A stretch of DNA of 64,000 nt. It comes from Colocasia esculenta. Its lineage: Eukaryota > Streptophyta > Magnoliopsida > Alismatales > Araceae. How positions within the stretch are numbered: the stretch's first letter is position 1; each line of letters starts with the position of its first letter. The notes under the pieces were generated by a model. That model was not told the origin of the DNA, made no database searches, and was given only the letters and a program-made list of their open reading frames with translations. The stretch lies in the NCBI GenBank assembly GCA_014218235.1, contig CM024759.1, positions 78,327,079 to 78,391,078 of the forward strand. The letters are read 5' to 3'. The position numbers and the translations under genes are program-made. Shown one piece after another: positions 10,546 to 24,400 of this stretch.

Positions 10546-13500
10546 TGATAATTACAAAAAAATTCGTGTTAAATTTCATACAGTTAGTCAATTTTAAACA
10601 ATCTTTGTCCATAAATAGCGTACATTTGGACTTTAATTTTCATTACATCTCTAAATAGGTTTTTTTGAGCATATTAGTTTTGATAGAATATATAATTAGA
10701 ATTTTCATTTAATAAAATTAAACATTTTTTGTGAATAATTTGATTAATAAAAAGTATTTTCTTTTTTACATTGTACATAAATAATCTTTGAATTCTCATA
10801 TTTCTGTAAATACTAGTATGTAAATAAATCAAAATTAAAATCAATTTTAGTTATTAACACCCTACCCAATCCTATCATGACACATACCCCGCCCAATCTC
10901 AAATAAAACCTTTTAAATATCCTACCTAATCCCACACACACTCCATTTAAAATATTTTTCCTTTTCTTCCCACCAGGTCAAAGGCGATGGAAGCTACTGG
11001 AAGCTGAGGTGGCTGTGGCCAGATCAGACTGAGGTGGTTGGGTCTTGATGCTGGCGGAGGAGCTGTGAGCTGTGGAGAGGGCCAAGGCAGAAGCTGGTGG
11101 CGATCCGGGTGTGAAGCGGCCAGCTGCGGTGAGCTGGCAGGGGCGATGGCGCTCCAGATCTGGGTGCGTTTGGAGCTGCTCCCGTGTGCAGGGCCTGGCG
11201 CATCTGGGCGGCGGTGTGAGATGGCGAAGCAGGAGGGCAGATGAAGCGGCTGATGGAGGGCTCCAGGGCGCGGCGCTGGAAGCATGTGTGCTGAGCGGCT
11301 GGGGTGTGTGCACGTCTGGGCGTGAGGGCTCGGGCATGCTCGGATGGTTGCTGGCCCAGGCGATGCAGACCAAATGGGCGCAGCGATCTGTTGTACAGAT
11401 GGCCGATGGAGGCGAGCGACGCAGGTTCGTGCACAGCAGGCGTTTGGCAGCCATGCGAAGCAGAGGAAGGCGCGGATGGCATGAGCGACAGTAGCAGGTG
11501 CAGAGCTTTGCGGAGCTGAGGTGGCATCTAGCGGGCTGGAGCTGGGCTGCGCGGCGGATCTGGGCGGGAAGGAGACCAAAGCGGTATGTGTGTGCCGTGC
11601 TGAGTTGGCGGCCAGGGCAGAGCTGAGGCGGCTGATGGAGCTCGAGCGGATGTTGCGCTGGCGATCCTGGTGCAGATAGGAGAGGAAGCAGAAGGCGCCT
11701 GGAAGCTTATAAAAGGCTTCCAAAGGCCGCAGAGCAGGGTCTTGGTTGGTTGGAATTTTTTTTAGAATTTCTAGCTTTTAATTTTCAGTTCTTCCAGAGT
11801 TCTTGGGGGAGGGTTCGTCAGTAGAGAGTATTTGTGATTTTTCTTATTCTTCCAGAGTGCAGAGCAGGGAGTTGGGTGGGTTGATGGATTTAGGATTTTA
11901 TTTCTTTTGTTCTTGTTCTTCCTGTATTCAACATTTAGGGGGGTGATTTCTTCTGTGTTGAAGAGTCGATCCAGTGGTGTTCCTCTTTTCTTCTGTGTTG
12001 AAAAAAAATTAAGTTGACTGCAATTTTTCTTCTATTTCGTGTGCATGGCATTTTTCATTTCTTCTGTTTAGAGGAGAACGATCCATGGGCAATCTCTTTC
12101 CATTATTGCTGTGTTAATTCCATGTCTCTTATGTTCTGAGAAGGCTTTCATAGGGCAATGGCATTTATTGTCCATTATTTTTGTTATGTTCATCTTGGGG
12201 TTGTGAGAGATCCGTTATTTGCATTTAATTCCCATTTTTTTGCGTTGAAAAACTCAATTATATGATGTTTACTTCAGTTGTTCTAAAATTTTCTTCTTCC
12301 GTGCGGTTAGAGAGATCAGATTGGAGGGGTTGATCTATTGGAGATCGATTCACAGCAATTCTTGTTTTCTTCTGTTCTTCTGATTGAGCGATTGCACAAG
12401 GGGATCAGATGGCGGGTTCAGATCAAGGAGGTTCTGTATTATTTTGGAATTTTTAGGTTCAGATTTCTGGTTCTTCTCCTTGCTGCAAGGATTGTTCTAT
12501 GGATCAGTATTTGCATTAGTCGATATTGTGGTTTGCTCTGCTCTTCAGTGGGGATTTGATCCAGGGAGATCAGGGGGTTCTTTCTCTGTACTGCTGATCT
12601 GCTTGTTCTTCTTCCTGTCTTCTGCGCTGTGGAGAAGGGTACAAGGCAACCAGGAACATTTCCCTTTCTTGGTTAGTTCTGGTCTATCCGATGTCTGAGG
12701 TCTGAGGTCTGTGCATCCGGGAGCTTCCGGAGTAGCAGAGAGCAAGTAGAAATTGAGAGATCACTTGTCTTGCTGTTCTAACTTCTTTTCTTTGAAGATT
12801 TCTATTTCGTCATTATTAATATTTTTTTTTTTTTAGAAGATTGATGTTATAGTGTTATATTTATGTGGGTATCTTCTTGCCGATTCATCATGCTGAGAGG
12901 GTATAGAGTTTAATTGTGTTCTTTTTTTTTCTTTCTTTTTGTTCTGAAGTTTAGTGCATTCTATTTCTCGTTTGTTCTTCATCCCTCAACAATGAGGGTA
13001 CATTTTTATATTTCATATTGTTCTTAGTTTAAATTTCCTTTTGAGTTCTTCTTCATATTGTGCTTTTGGTTTGGTAATAATAAATTCTGTTTTTTGAATT
13101 TTCTGTTCAATTCTTGAGTTGTGAGGATATTTGGTTGATGTTTATGGAGAGCTACTTTTGTTGACTATTCATCCCGTGAGCTGTAGGGGTAAATTGGTTT
13201 GTTAATTTCTAGTTAAGCTTTTTTTTGTTTGCTTGTTTGATCCCTCGTGCTGTGAGGGTACAGTGATATCAAGTTTCTTTAATCTCATTCCACTTGTTCT
13301 TTCATTAAATTTGATCCATCAAGATTGTGAGTGATTTGGTCAGTGCTGTTTACACATTCATTTTTAATGCACTGTCGATAGAGATTTCAAGTCTAAGTAG
13401 TTTAATTCAAGCTCTATTCTGCCTCTCCGTGGATATGACCTGTTCTCACCATTGTGCTAGTTCTTCTTTATGATTTTATGTTTGTGAGACAGTTTAGAGG

Positions 13501-13571
13501 AAGTGTGCATTTTGACATGTGCGAAGAACTCTGGACAACGAAGATGCACAGTCAACAACGTCGCGCGTTCA
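10546..13571 (+). repeat. 5' LTR of element A
   Basis: Starts TGATAATTAC and ends GCGCGTTCA, 3026 bp, nearly identical to 21490-24503. An AT-rich start (10546-10975) is followed by a GC-rich block of about 0.75 kb (10976-11720), a TATA box at 11708 and a T-rich part down to U5. Open frames on both strands of the GC-rich block are compositional and are not called as genes. Confidence 0.9.
11708..11715 (+). promoter_or_regulatory. TATA box of LTR A (5' copy)
   Basis: TATAAAAG just after the GC-rich block; the same site is at 22651-22658 in the 3' LTR. Confidence 0.65.
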
Positions 13572-13574
13572 TCT

Positions 13575-13591
13575 TGGCGCCGTTGCCGGGG
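13575..13591 (+). other. Primer binding site of element A (tRNA-Asp)
   Basis: TGGCGCCGTTGCCGGGG, three bases after the LTR end, complementary to the 3' end of plant tRNA-Asp(GTC) as known for Athila elements. Confidence 0.9.
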
Positions 13592-14744
13592 AGGCATTAG
13601 AGTTTGATTTAATTCTGCTTTTGATTTGATTTCATTTGCATTGGGCTTTTTATTGACTTGTTGTTGGGCTTTCATTTCAGATTTGCGCAAGGAGAGGAAC
13701 TTGGATATTGGGCTTGACCTTTGAAGCCCATTGGAGGAGGAGCTTGCTGAATTTTTTTTAATTGCTTTTAATTCCGAATTTTAGATAGAAAGAGTGTGAG
13801 TGAACTTTGTAGTGAGGCTTTGATGTATTCTCTGTGCATGTACAGAGATTTCTTTCACGTTGGCATGTAATAATTGGCCTCTTGGTGGTTTGATCAGTTG
13901 AGAACTAGTTTATAGTAGCACCTTATATTTTCTTAGCTTCATTTCATTTAATTAAAAAAAAACAAATAAAAATTAAAAAATCTAAAATCTAAAAATTCAC
14001 AAATCGCTCTTTCATGTTAGCCGTTTGTTTGTAAATAAAAATTTCATTTTTCAAGATTAGAAACACTTGTTTTAGGACATTCATCATTTTAATAGTCATT
14101 TGAACTCCATTTCTTTTTCTTGCATTGAAGAGTGCGGGGGAAAGGTAAGATTTCTAACTCTTGTTTCATGCATTAGACTTAGCATTAGAAAATCCATTGT
14201 TCAAACTTGTTTGTTGCACTTCACATTTTTAAATGGGACTGCTTAAGGGCTTCACCCATTAGAATAAAAAGATAAGGTGAGGGATTTCATCATCCTTTCC
14301 TTTGCCCAAAAATCACAAAAAAATTTCACATTCTTGCATTTTCCTCAGCTTTTAATAAAAACCAGTAGACTTGGCCCTAGGGTTCATAATTAGATTTGTT
14401 CTTTCTTAATTCTAAGACTTCTCTTTGAGTCTGGTGTCTAGGATTAGAGGTTAAAAAGGTTACGCTTAAGTGAGTTAGATGTTACTTAATTGGGTCCTTG
14501 CGAAAGCAAGGGGGGCCTCCCTCTACTCCACCTCGTACCTGGCCGGTATAAGAAGTGTTAGAGTTGGATTTAAACAAGCATAAAGCTGATTTTGAGAAAA
14601 AATAACATAAGTCCAAGGAACACTTAGTGGTAGATTAATTTGATTTGAAAGTGTTTGTTTGTTTGTGTTTGTTTAAAAATTCATCAAAATCAATAAAAAT
14701 CTTAAAAATTCAAAAATCATAAATAGAGGGCTTTTCCACTGTGT
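13592..14744 (+). other. Leader of element A
   Basis: Untranslated leader of about 1.15 kb between PBS and gag, closely matched by 50178-51336 of element B on the other strand. No gene or RNA gene seen. It is AT-rich with several A-tracts. Confidence 0.6.
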
Positions 14745-16921
14745 ATGCTTGGTAGACGATCTTTGAACTTAGATTTGGCTCAACCTATAGACGAGATTGA
14801 AAGATTCTTTCATAGGATGGCCAATCAAAACCAAAACTAAATTGATAGGAATATGGAGGAGGTTGCACCCAGACAAATGAAGGAATACTTTATTCCTTCT
14901 AATTATCAACCTGCTACTTGTATCAGGCCGAAAATTTCGGCAAATCATTTTGTGATCAAACCTGGAACCATTCAGATGTTGCCATCCTTTTATGGAAATC
15001 CTAATGAAGATCCTTATAGGCATATAGATGAGTTCCTAGAGATCTGTTCCACTGTAAGGATCCAAAACTTCACAGAAAATTCCTTAAGGTTGACCCTATT
15101 TCCATTCTCCTTAAAAGACAAGGCTAAACATTGGTTGGGAACCGTAGGGAGAACTATCACAACATGGCTAGAAATGCAGCAGGAATTTTTAAAGAAATTT
15201 TACCCGATTGGCCGAACAAATACAATGAGGAGAGCAATAATTGGATTCTCCCAACACCCGGGAGAATTAATGCACGAATCATGGGAGAGATTGAAGGAGT
15301 TGCTTAGAAAATGCCCCCATCATGGTCTGTCGAGGTGGCAAATTGTTCAAGCCTTTTATGAAGGACTAACTGAATCAAATAGGCAAATGGTTGATGCTTC
15401 GTGTGGAGGAGCATTCATGACTAAGAGCGAGGATGAGGCATATAATCTTTTTGATACATTGAGTGAGAATTCTATCAATCATGCCTCACTCTACTCTTAC
15501 GAGAGAGCACTAGGACCTATAAAGAAGGCAGGAATGTATGAAGTAAAAGGGAGAGGAGAATCAGATTCTAGGGTAGAAGATCTGATAGCTAGACTTGACC
15601 AAAGATTGGAGCAGAAGTTGGAACAAAAATTTGATCAATTATTATCTTTGACTGGGCAAGCCACACCCAATTTTTCTCAACAACCTGAAACTTGTGCTAT
15701 GTGTGCTAGCCCAGCTCATCCCACCAGTGCTTGTCCCACCACTGCCCAATTACCTCCTTTCATTCAGGAACAAGTCCAAGCTGCACAAGGTTTTCACAGA
15801 CCCTCCTACGATCCATACTCTAACTCATACAATCCTGGTTGGAGAAATCACCCAAACTTTTCATGGAAAAATCAATCTGAACAAGTTTCCCAACCTGCCT
15901 TCAAGCAATCCATGTACGGTCAATCCTATCCCAATCAGAATTCGGGATTTGGCCAATCTTCTAACTCAAAACCTCCACAATTCCAAGGAAATCAAAATTC
16001 CAATCAATTTGCTCATACAAATTTCCAACAACCTTCATATCAACCACCACCTCCTCAACCTAATTGGGATGATAAAATGAATCAACTCCAGAACATGATG
16101 GCGACTCTGTGCCAAACTGTGCAAGAACAACAAACTCAATATCAAACTCAAACTCAAAATTTTCAACAAAATTTGGCAAGGATAGAGTCTCAAATTGCTG
16201 ATGTATGTCAAAGGAGGGAGACCGGTCAGTTACCAAGTCAAACCATAGCAAACCCAAGGAACAACCCTCCCGGATTCTATCAGAACCAGCAATACCATCA
16301 GGCTCAGGGTACAGACCACCACCTGCTAGACAAAATGCACCTCCACCACAAGACACACAACAAGCTTTTGTTCAGAACATTCCTGCTCCACAAAATCAAA
16401 ATCAACCTATACAACAAGATCATCCTCCTGCCCAAGCTAGGGGCCCGCAAGTAGAGAATGCAAAAACTGTGTCTACCTTAAGAAGTGGAAGAATCAGAAC
16501 AAATCCTCACCCACACATGTCAAATGAGGATAAAGAAAATGAAAATGAAATTGAAATTGAAGAAGAGAGTGAAGAAAATGTTGAAAAAGAAAATTCCAAG
16601 GGAAAAGAGAAAATAATTGAAGAACCTCTAGACAAAATCAAGATGAGTGAAGACCCAAGCTGTTACATTCCAAGAGTCCCTTTTCCTGAAGCTTTAAAGC
16701 CAAAATCTAAAAATAAACCAACTGGTAATGAAGAACTCTTGGAACTATTTAAACAAGTTCACATCAACATTCCTCTGCTTGATGCTATCAAGCATGTGCC
16801 TGCCTATGCCAAATTCCTAAAAGAAATGTGTACTCCAAAACGTGAAGTGAGAAACAAAACTGAAACAATAATTCTTCCAGAAATTGTGAGTACCATTGTC
16901 TTAATTAAATCAACTCCCTAA
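14745..16921 (+). pseudogene. gag: Element A gag
   Basis: The capsid polyprotein starts at ATG 14745, matching the start of gag in element B (50177). An early TAA near 14838 stops it where B has a glutamine codon. The frame reopens at 14853 with a clear Gag core (PSFYGNPNEDPYRHIDEF, then FSQHPGELMHESWERLKELL). A cysteine cluster (CAMCASPAHPTSACP, about 15690-15735) suggests a zinc knuckle. Q, N and P-rich segments follow. A 1-bp loss near 16308 shifts the frame, and the part to 16921 holds a K/E-rich stretch. A 4-bp gain near 16900 ends the frame before the protease. Confidence 0.8.
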
Positions 16922-19900
16922 AAAGCTCAAAGATCCAGGCACTCCACTAATTCCTTGCACCATCGGTGGAGTCACATTTGAGAGCGGCCTTTTAGATTTG
17001 GGAGCCAGTGTCAATCTCTTACCTTCTGCTATTTTTGAGAAATTCAAGATAGGAGAATTGAAACCCACTTCTGTTGTCCTTCAACTAGCCGATCGTTCTG
17101 TCACCACTCCAAAAGGCTTAGTTGAGGACGTTATTGTGAAAATCAACGATTGTTACTTCCCGGCCGATTTCATCATTTTGGACATGAACACTCCCCAAGA
17201 TTTAACTCAATCCACCATTATCCTTGGAAGACCTTTTTGGCCACAGCTAGAGCCAATATTGACTGTGCTACCGGGATGATGGATATATCATTTGGAGATA
17301 GGCGGGTTAGTATCAACATTTTTAGGGCATCTAGGCACCATGACCTAGGAGAAAGTTGTCTAGTGGTAGATACCTTGGAAGAATCTTGCGTGGAAGAAAT
17401 GGTAGACCAACCCTGTGCTCTAGGGTTTGAGGGAGAGGAAGGACAATTTAACTCTTTATTTCAGGATAATGATCCATTGATTCCACTTGAGTGTCCTCCT
17501 AAGGTTGAGCTAAAACCACTCCCTGCTAATTTAAAGTACATCTTTCTTGGTGAGAACGAGACTTGGCCCGTCATAATTGCTAGTGATCTTGAGGAAGGGC
17601 AGGAGAAGAAATTGATTGAAAATTTGAAGAGTCATAAGAAAGCTATAGGTTGGACAATTGATGATTTGAGATGGATAAGTCCTTCAGTGTGCACACATCG
17701 CATATACTTGGAAGAAAATGCTAAAAGATCAATAGAAATGCAAAGAAGGCTTAATCCCAACATGAAAGAAGTTGTTAAAAAGGAGATTGTCAAATGGCTG
17801 GATGCTGAATTCATCTATCCCATCTCTGATAGCCAGTGGGTTAGTCCAACTCAAGTTGTGCCTAAAAAGTCAGGACTGACTGTGATTCAAACGGAAAAGG
17901 GTGAGCTCATTCCCACTAGGCTGGCTACAGGATGGAGAGTGTGCATTGACTATCGCAAATTGAATGCGATGACCAAAAAAGATCATTTCCCTTGCCTTTC
18001 ATTGACCAAATCTTAGAGAAACTGCTGGCCAAAAATTCTTTTGTTTCCTTGATGGATATTCAGGGTATAACCAAGTGGCTATTCACCCTGATGACCAAGA
18101 AAAGACCACTTTCACATGTCCATTTGGAACCTTTGCCTTTAGACGCATGCCCTTCGGGCTGTGCAATGCCCCCGCAACTTTTCAACGTTGCATGCTGTCT
18201 ATTTTCTCAGACATGGTTGGGGATTACTTAGAAGTCTTCATGGATGATTTCTCTGTGTTTGGAAATGACTTTGATTCATGCCTCGACCATTTGACTGAAG
18301 TGCTCAAAAGATGCATTAATGCCAATCTTGTCTTAAGTTGGGAAAAGAGCCACTTCATGGTTAAGGAGGGGATTGTCTTAGGGCATATTGTCTCAGAGAG
18401 AGGGATAGAGGTAGATAAACCCAAGGTAAATCTCATTTACGAATTGCCTCCTCCCAACTCTGTCAAACAAATTCGATCCTTCCTTGGTCATGCTGGATTC
18501 TATAGGAGGTTCATCAAAGACTTTTCCAAAATTGCAAGGCCATTGACTTCTTTGTTGAAAGACACTCCTTTCATTTTTGACGAAGCTTGTCATAAATCTT
18601 TTGAGGACTTAAAAGACATTTTGACCAAAGCTCCAATTCTACAAACTCCAGACTGGTCATTACCATTTGAGATAATGTGTGATGCTTCAGACTTTGCTGT
18701 AGGTGCCATTTTGGGTCAAAAAACTGATAAAGGATCTGTAGTGATTTATTATGCAAGCAAAACATTGAATGACACTCAGATTCGATACACAACCACTGAG
18801 AAAGAGCTCCTAGCTGTTGTTTTTGCTTTAGAGAAGTTCAGATCTTACCTTTTAGGAGCCAAAATCATTGTTTTCACTGACCATGCTGCCTTGAGGCATT
18901 TGCTTGCCAAAAAGGATGCCAAGCCTAGGTTGATCAGATGGATCCTCTTATTACAGGAGTTTGATCTGGAAATTCATGATAAGAAAGGGTCCAAGAATGT
19001 GGTAGCTGACCATTTGTCCATAATAATTGCCCCGGACTCTATGCCTATTAGAGATGTTTTCCCAGATGAGCACATCTTAGCTGTCTCCAATATTTCATCT
19101 CCATGGTATGCACACATTGTGAATTACAAAGTCATTGGACGAGTACCTGGGGATTGGACCAAAAATGAAAGAGAGAGATTCTTTGCTAGGGACAAGTATT
19201 ATATTTGGGAGGACCCGGAGCTATTTTTTATTGGACCAGACCAAGTGATAAGAAGATGCGTCCCTGAGAGTGAGCATCAAAGTGTCCTCAAGTTTTGCCA
19301 TTCTCTTGCTTGTGGAGGGCATTTTTCAGGAAAGAAGACCGCTGCTAAGGTCTTAGACTCTGGTTTCTATTGGCCCACATTGTTTAAGGATGCTCACCAA
19401 TTTTGTAAGGCCTGTCCTAGATGTCAAACCATGGGAAATATTTCTAAGAGGGACATGATGCCTCTTAACCCCATTTTGGTTGTAGAAATTTTTGATGTAT
19501 GGGGAATAGACTTTATGGACCTTTTCCACCGTCCTTTGGATACACATACATTCTAGTTGCTGTTGATTATGTGTCCAAATGGATAGAGGCCATTGCCACA
19601 AAGACCAATGATCATAAGGTGGTTATCAAATTTGTTCAGAAAAACATCTTTTCTAGATTTGGGTGGCCCAAGGCAATCATTAGTGATGGAGGACCTCATT
19701 TCATTAACACTTAGTTTAGGACCCTCCTAAGGAAGTATGGGATCACCCATAAGCTGGCAACACCTTACCATCCGCAAACCAGTGGCCAGGTAGAAGTTTC
19801 AAACAGGGAGATTAAGAACATTCTTCAGAAGTCGGTTAGGCCTGATAGGAAAGACTGGTCAGAAAGGTTAGATGATGCATTGTGGGCCTACCGAACTGCT

Positions 19901-20394
19901 TTCAAAACTCCTATTGGAATGTCCCCTTACCGGCTTGTTTTTGGAAAATCTTGTCATCTGCCGGTAGAACTTGGGCATAGAGCCTATTGGGCTATCAAAC
20001 AGGTAAATCTTGATTTAGCCCAAGCTGGTCACCAAAGGACCCTGCATCTGAATGAACTAGAAGAGCTCAGAAATGAAGCCTATGAAAGTTCTAAGATTTA
20101 TAAAGCCAAGGTCAAGGCATTCCATGATAAACACATTCATAGAAAAACTTTTCAAGTGCATGATAAGGTTTGGTTGTTTAATTCTAGACTTCGTCTGTTT
20201 CCCAAAAAATTGAAGTCCGATGGGATGGTCCTTACATTGTTGTTAAAGCTTACGACAATGGTGCTGTCATCATTCTTGACCCTAAAACGGGACAATCATT
20301 CACTGTTAATGGGCAGAGGTTAAAACATTTCTTTGAAAGCCCATCTTCTGTAAAAATTGATTCTACCAAGCTAGCTGAGCCAAATGAAGCCTAA
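16922..20394 (+). pseudogene. pol: Element A protease, RT, RNase H and integrase
   Basis: The protease has DLGASVNLLP near 17000. RT spans about 17600-18580 with the active-site FMDD near 18237. RNase H spans about 18640-19000 with its D (MCDASDFAVG), E (TTEKELLAV) and D (FTDHAALRHLL). The integrase zinc finger (HSLACGGHF, then CKACPRC) lies near 19300-19430. The catalytic part follows from about 19500, with SDGGPHF, and the end is at 20394. Frame changes occur near 17240 (lost T), 17990-18030, 19520 (lost G) and 20210, and a TAG lies at about 19712. Compared base by base with element B, most breaks are private to A. Confidence 0.85.
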
Positions 20395-21489
20395 TTGCGT
20401 CTGGCTAAAGACGATAAACTTAGCGCTTCTTGGGAGGCAACCCAAGTGTACAGATTTTCTTTACCAGGTAATTCTCTTACTTTCTTTTCCTGTGAATAAG
20501 TAGGGGGGAGAGGTAGAATAAGCATGCATTCATAGTCCTTATCCCAACCATTGCTTCATTTCTTTTTCTTGAGCTTGTACATATGCAAATAAAAATTTCA
20601 CAATGTTTCATCTTTGAATAAAAATGCGTGGCTTTGCGCATCCCAGACTATGTGTCTGATCTTTAACCATTAAAATTTTGCGGTTGTCGCATTCCCTTGC
20701 AAGTATCCATGTTAGGTAGCCTCTAGTAAAGGATTGCATGTACCTCTTGTCTACCTTATGCAAGGATTTATAGCAAGAAGTTTCATACACACACTACACA
20801 GCCACTTAGACTAGCTGAACCCGAATGTAGCAAATTTGTCAAGGCTAGTAGGAGAGAGGTGATTGGTTTTCTCCCCTCCCCCTAAGTAAATTGCGAAGGA
20901 AGTGAAGGCATGTGATCAAGGAACCTGACTGTTCATCCTTCCGTAAAGAGGAAAATAAAAGAAAAATCAAAAGCAAAAAGCAAAAGCAAAAGAAAAATAT
21001 ATCCATGAAAAATGCCCCGGATCTGAGTAAAGTTGGACTCGCTACTCTTGAAAAGTGATGGGTTGTGCAGCATTGTGGATGAAAAAGAAATAAAGAAATT
21101 CTGAGTGCACAAAGTGCAAATAAAGGGACAAAAGTCCTCAAACTCAGAGAAATAATCCTCAAGGAAGATGGGCAGGATGGAACTGAGAGAAACAACTCAA
21201 TCTGACTGAGCAAGGATCTTACTCCACAATTCTTTTCTTCTCCATCGAATCAATCTAATCTCAATTATTAGCTGAAACAAAGGAGCTTCATGAGGGCTAA
21301 GGTGAACTCTTAAGTGAGCTACCAATTGTGCACTAATTTCTTGCCATAAACCCTTACAATTAGGAAGGACATATCTCTACATTAATCTTTTACATGATGG
21401 TTGTTTAGCATGAGACATTGTACCTTCTAGTCCTACATTTGGAGTAATTTTCATTGCTAAGGGACTAGCAATGTTCAAGTAGGGGGGAG
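20395..21489 (+). other. 3' untranslated region and polypurine tract of element A
   Basis: About 1.1 kb without a gene. The purine tract AGGGGGGAG (21481-21489) abuts the 3' LTR and would prime plus-strand synthesis. A second G-run (AGGGGGGAG) lies at 20502-20510. No envelope-like frame is found here. Confidence 0.75.
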
Positions 21490-24400
21490 TGATAATTACA
21501 AAAATTTTCGTGTTAAATTTCATACAGTTAGTCAATTTTAAACAATCTTTGTCCATAAATAGCGTACATTTGGACTTTAATTTTCATTACATCTCTAAAT
21601 AGGTTTTTTGAGCATATTAGTTTTGATAGAATATATAATTAGAATTTTCATTTAATAAAATTAAACATTTTTTGTGAATAATTTGATTAATAAAAAGTAT
21701 TTTCTTTTTTACATTGTACATAAATAATCTTTGAATTCTCATATTTCTGTAAATACTAGTATGTAAATAAATCAGAATTAAAATCAATTTTAGTTATTAA
21801 CACCCTACCCAATCCTATCATGACACATACCCCACCCAATCTCAAATAAAACCTTTTAAATATCCTACCTAATCCCACACACACTCCATTTAAAATATTT
21901 TTCCTTTTCTTCCCACCAGGTCAAAGGCGATGGAAGCTACTGGAAGCTGAGGTGGCTGTGGCCAGATCAGACTGAGGTGGTTGGGTCTTGATGCTGGCGG
22001 AGGAGCTGTGAGCTGTGGAGAGGGCCAAGGCAGAAGCTGGTGGCGATCCAGGTGTGAAGCGGCCAGCTGCGGTGAGCTGGCAGGGGCGATGGCGCTCCAG
22101 ATCTGGGCGCGTTTGGAGCTGCTCCCGTGTGCAGAGCGTGGCGCATCTGGGCGCCGGTGTGAGATGGCGAAGCAGGAGGGCAGATGAAGCGGCTGATGGA
22201 GGGCTCCAGGGCGCGGCGCTGGAAGCATGTGTGCTGAGCGGCTGGGGTGTGTGCAGGTCTGGGCGTGAGGGCTCGGGCATGCTCGGATGGTTGCTGGCCC
22301 AGGCGATGCAGACCAAATGGGCGTAGCGATCTGTTGTACAGGTGGCCGATGGAGGCGAGCGACGCAGGTTCGTGCACAGCAGGCGTTTGGCAGCCATGCG
22401 AAGCAGAGGAAGGCGCGGATGGCGTGAGCGGCAGTAGCAGGTGCATAGGTTTGCGGAGCTGAGGTGGCATCTGGCGGGCTGGAGCTGGGCTACGCGGCGG
22501 ATCTGGGGGGGAAGGAGACCAATGCGGTATGTGTGTGCCGTGCTGAGTTGGCGGCCAGGGCAGAGCTGAGGCGGCTGATGGAGCTCGAGCGGATGTTGCG
22601 CTGGCGATCCTGGTGCAGATAGGAGAGGAAGCAGAAGGCGTCTGGAAGCCTATAAAAGGCTCCCAAAGGCCGTAGTGCAGGGTCTTGGTTGGTTGGAATT
22701 TTTTTTAGAATTTCTAGCTTTTAATTTTCAGTTCTTCCAGAGTTCTTGGGGGAGGGTTCGTCAGTAGAGAGTATTTGTGATTTTTCTTATTCTTCCAGAG
22801 TGCAGAGCAGGGAGTTGGGTGGGTTGATGGATTTAGTATTTTATTTCTTTTGTTCTTGTTCTTCCTGTATTCAACATTTAGGGGGGTGATTTCTTCTGTG
22901 TTGAAGAGTCGATCTAGTGGTGTTCCTCTTTTCTTCTGTGTTGAAAAAAAAATTAAGTTGACTGCAATTTTTCTTCTATTTCCTGTGCATGGCATTTTTC
23001 ATTTCTTCTGTTTAGAGGAGAACGATCCATGGGCAATCTCTTTCCATTATTGCTGTGTTAATTCCATGTCTCTTATGTTCTGAGAAGGCTTTCATAGGGC
23101 AATGGCATTTATTGTCCATTATTTTTATTATGTTCATCTTGGGGTTGTGAGAGATCCATTATTTGCATTTAATTCCTATTTTTTTGTGTTGAAAAGCTCA
23201 ATTATATGATGTTTACTTCAGTTGTTCTAAAATTTTCTTCTTCCGTGCGGTTAGAGAGATCAGATTGGAGGGGTTGAGCTATTGGAGATCGATTCACAAC
23301 AATTCTTGTTTTCTTCTGTTCTTCTGATTGAGCGATTGCACAAGGGGATTAGATGGCGGGTTCAGATCAAGGAGGTTCTGTATTATTTTGGAATTTTTAG
23401 GTTCAGATTTCTGGTTCTTCTCCTTGCTGCAAGGATTGTTCTCTGGATTAGTATTTGCATTAGTCGATATTGTGGTTTGCTCTGCTCTTCAGTGGGGATT
23501 TGATCCAGGGAGATCAGGGGGTTCTTTCTCTGTACTGCTGATCTGCTTGTTCTTCTTCCTGTCTTCTGCGCTATGGAGAAGGGTACAAGGCAACCAGGAA
23601 CATTTCCCTTTCTTGGTTAGTTCTGGTCTATCCGATGTCTGGGTCTGAGGTCTGAGGTCTGTGCATCCGGGAGCTTCCGAAGTAGCAGAGAGCAAGTAGA
23701 AATTGAGAGATCACTTGTCTTGCTGTTCTAACTTCTTTTCTTTGAAGATTTCTATTTCGTCAGTATTAATATTTATTTTTTTTAGAAGATTGATGTTATA
23801 TTGTTATATTTCTGTGGGTATCTTCTTGCCGATTCATCATGCTGAGAGGGTATAGAGTTTAATTGTGTTTTTTTTTCTTTCTTTTTGTTCTGAAGTTTAG
23901 TGCATTCTATTTCTCGTTTGTTCTTCATCCCTCAACAATGAGGATACATTTCTATATTTCATATTGTTCTTAGTTTAAATTTCCTTTTGAGTTCTTCTTC
24001 ATATTGTGCTTTTGGTTTGGTAATAATAAATTCTATTTTTTGAATTTTCTGTTCAATTCTTGAGTTGTGAGGATATTTGGTTGATGTTTATGGAGAGCTA
24101 CTTTTGTTGACTATTCATCCCCTGAGCTGTAGGGGTAAATTGGTTCGTTAATTTCTAGTTAAGCTTTTTTTGTTTGCTTGTTTGATCTCTTGAGCTGTGA
24201 GGGTACAGTGATATCAAGTTTCTTTAATCTCATTCCACTTGTTCTTTCATTAAATTTGATCCATCAAGATTGTGAGTGATTTGGTCGGTGCTGTTTACAC
24301 ATTCATTTTTAATGCACTGTCGATAGAGATTTCAAGTCTAAGTAGTTTAATTCAAGCTCTATTCTGCCTCTCTATGGATATGACCTGTTATCACCATTGT

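Noticed and set aside
10947..11723. Minus-strand open frame of 258 codons in LTR A, with further frames of 158 and 167 codons and copies in the other LTRs
   Set aside because: GC-rich composition opens several frames on both strands at once, the frames are not kept equally in the four LTRs, and no domain is visible.
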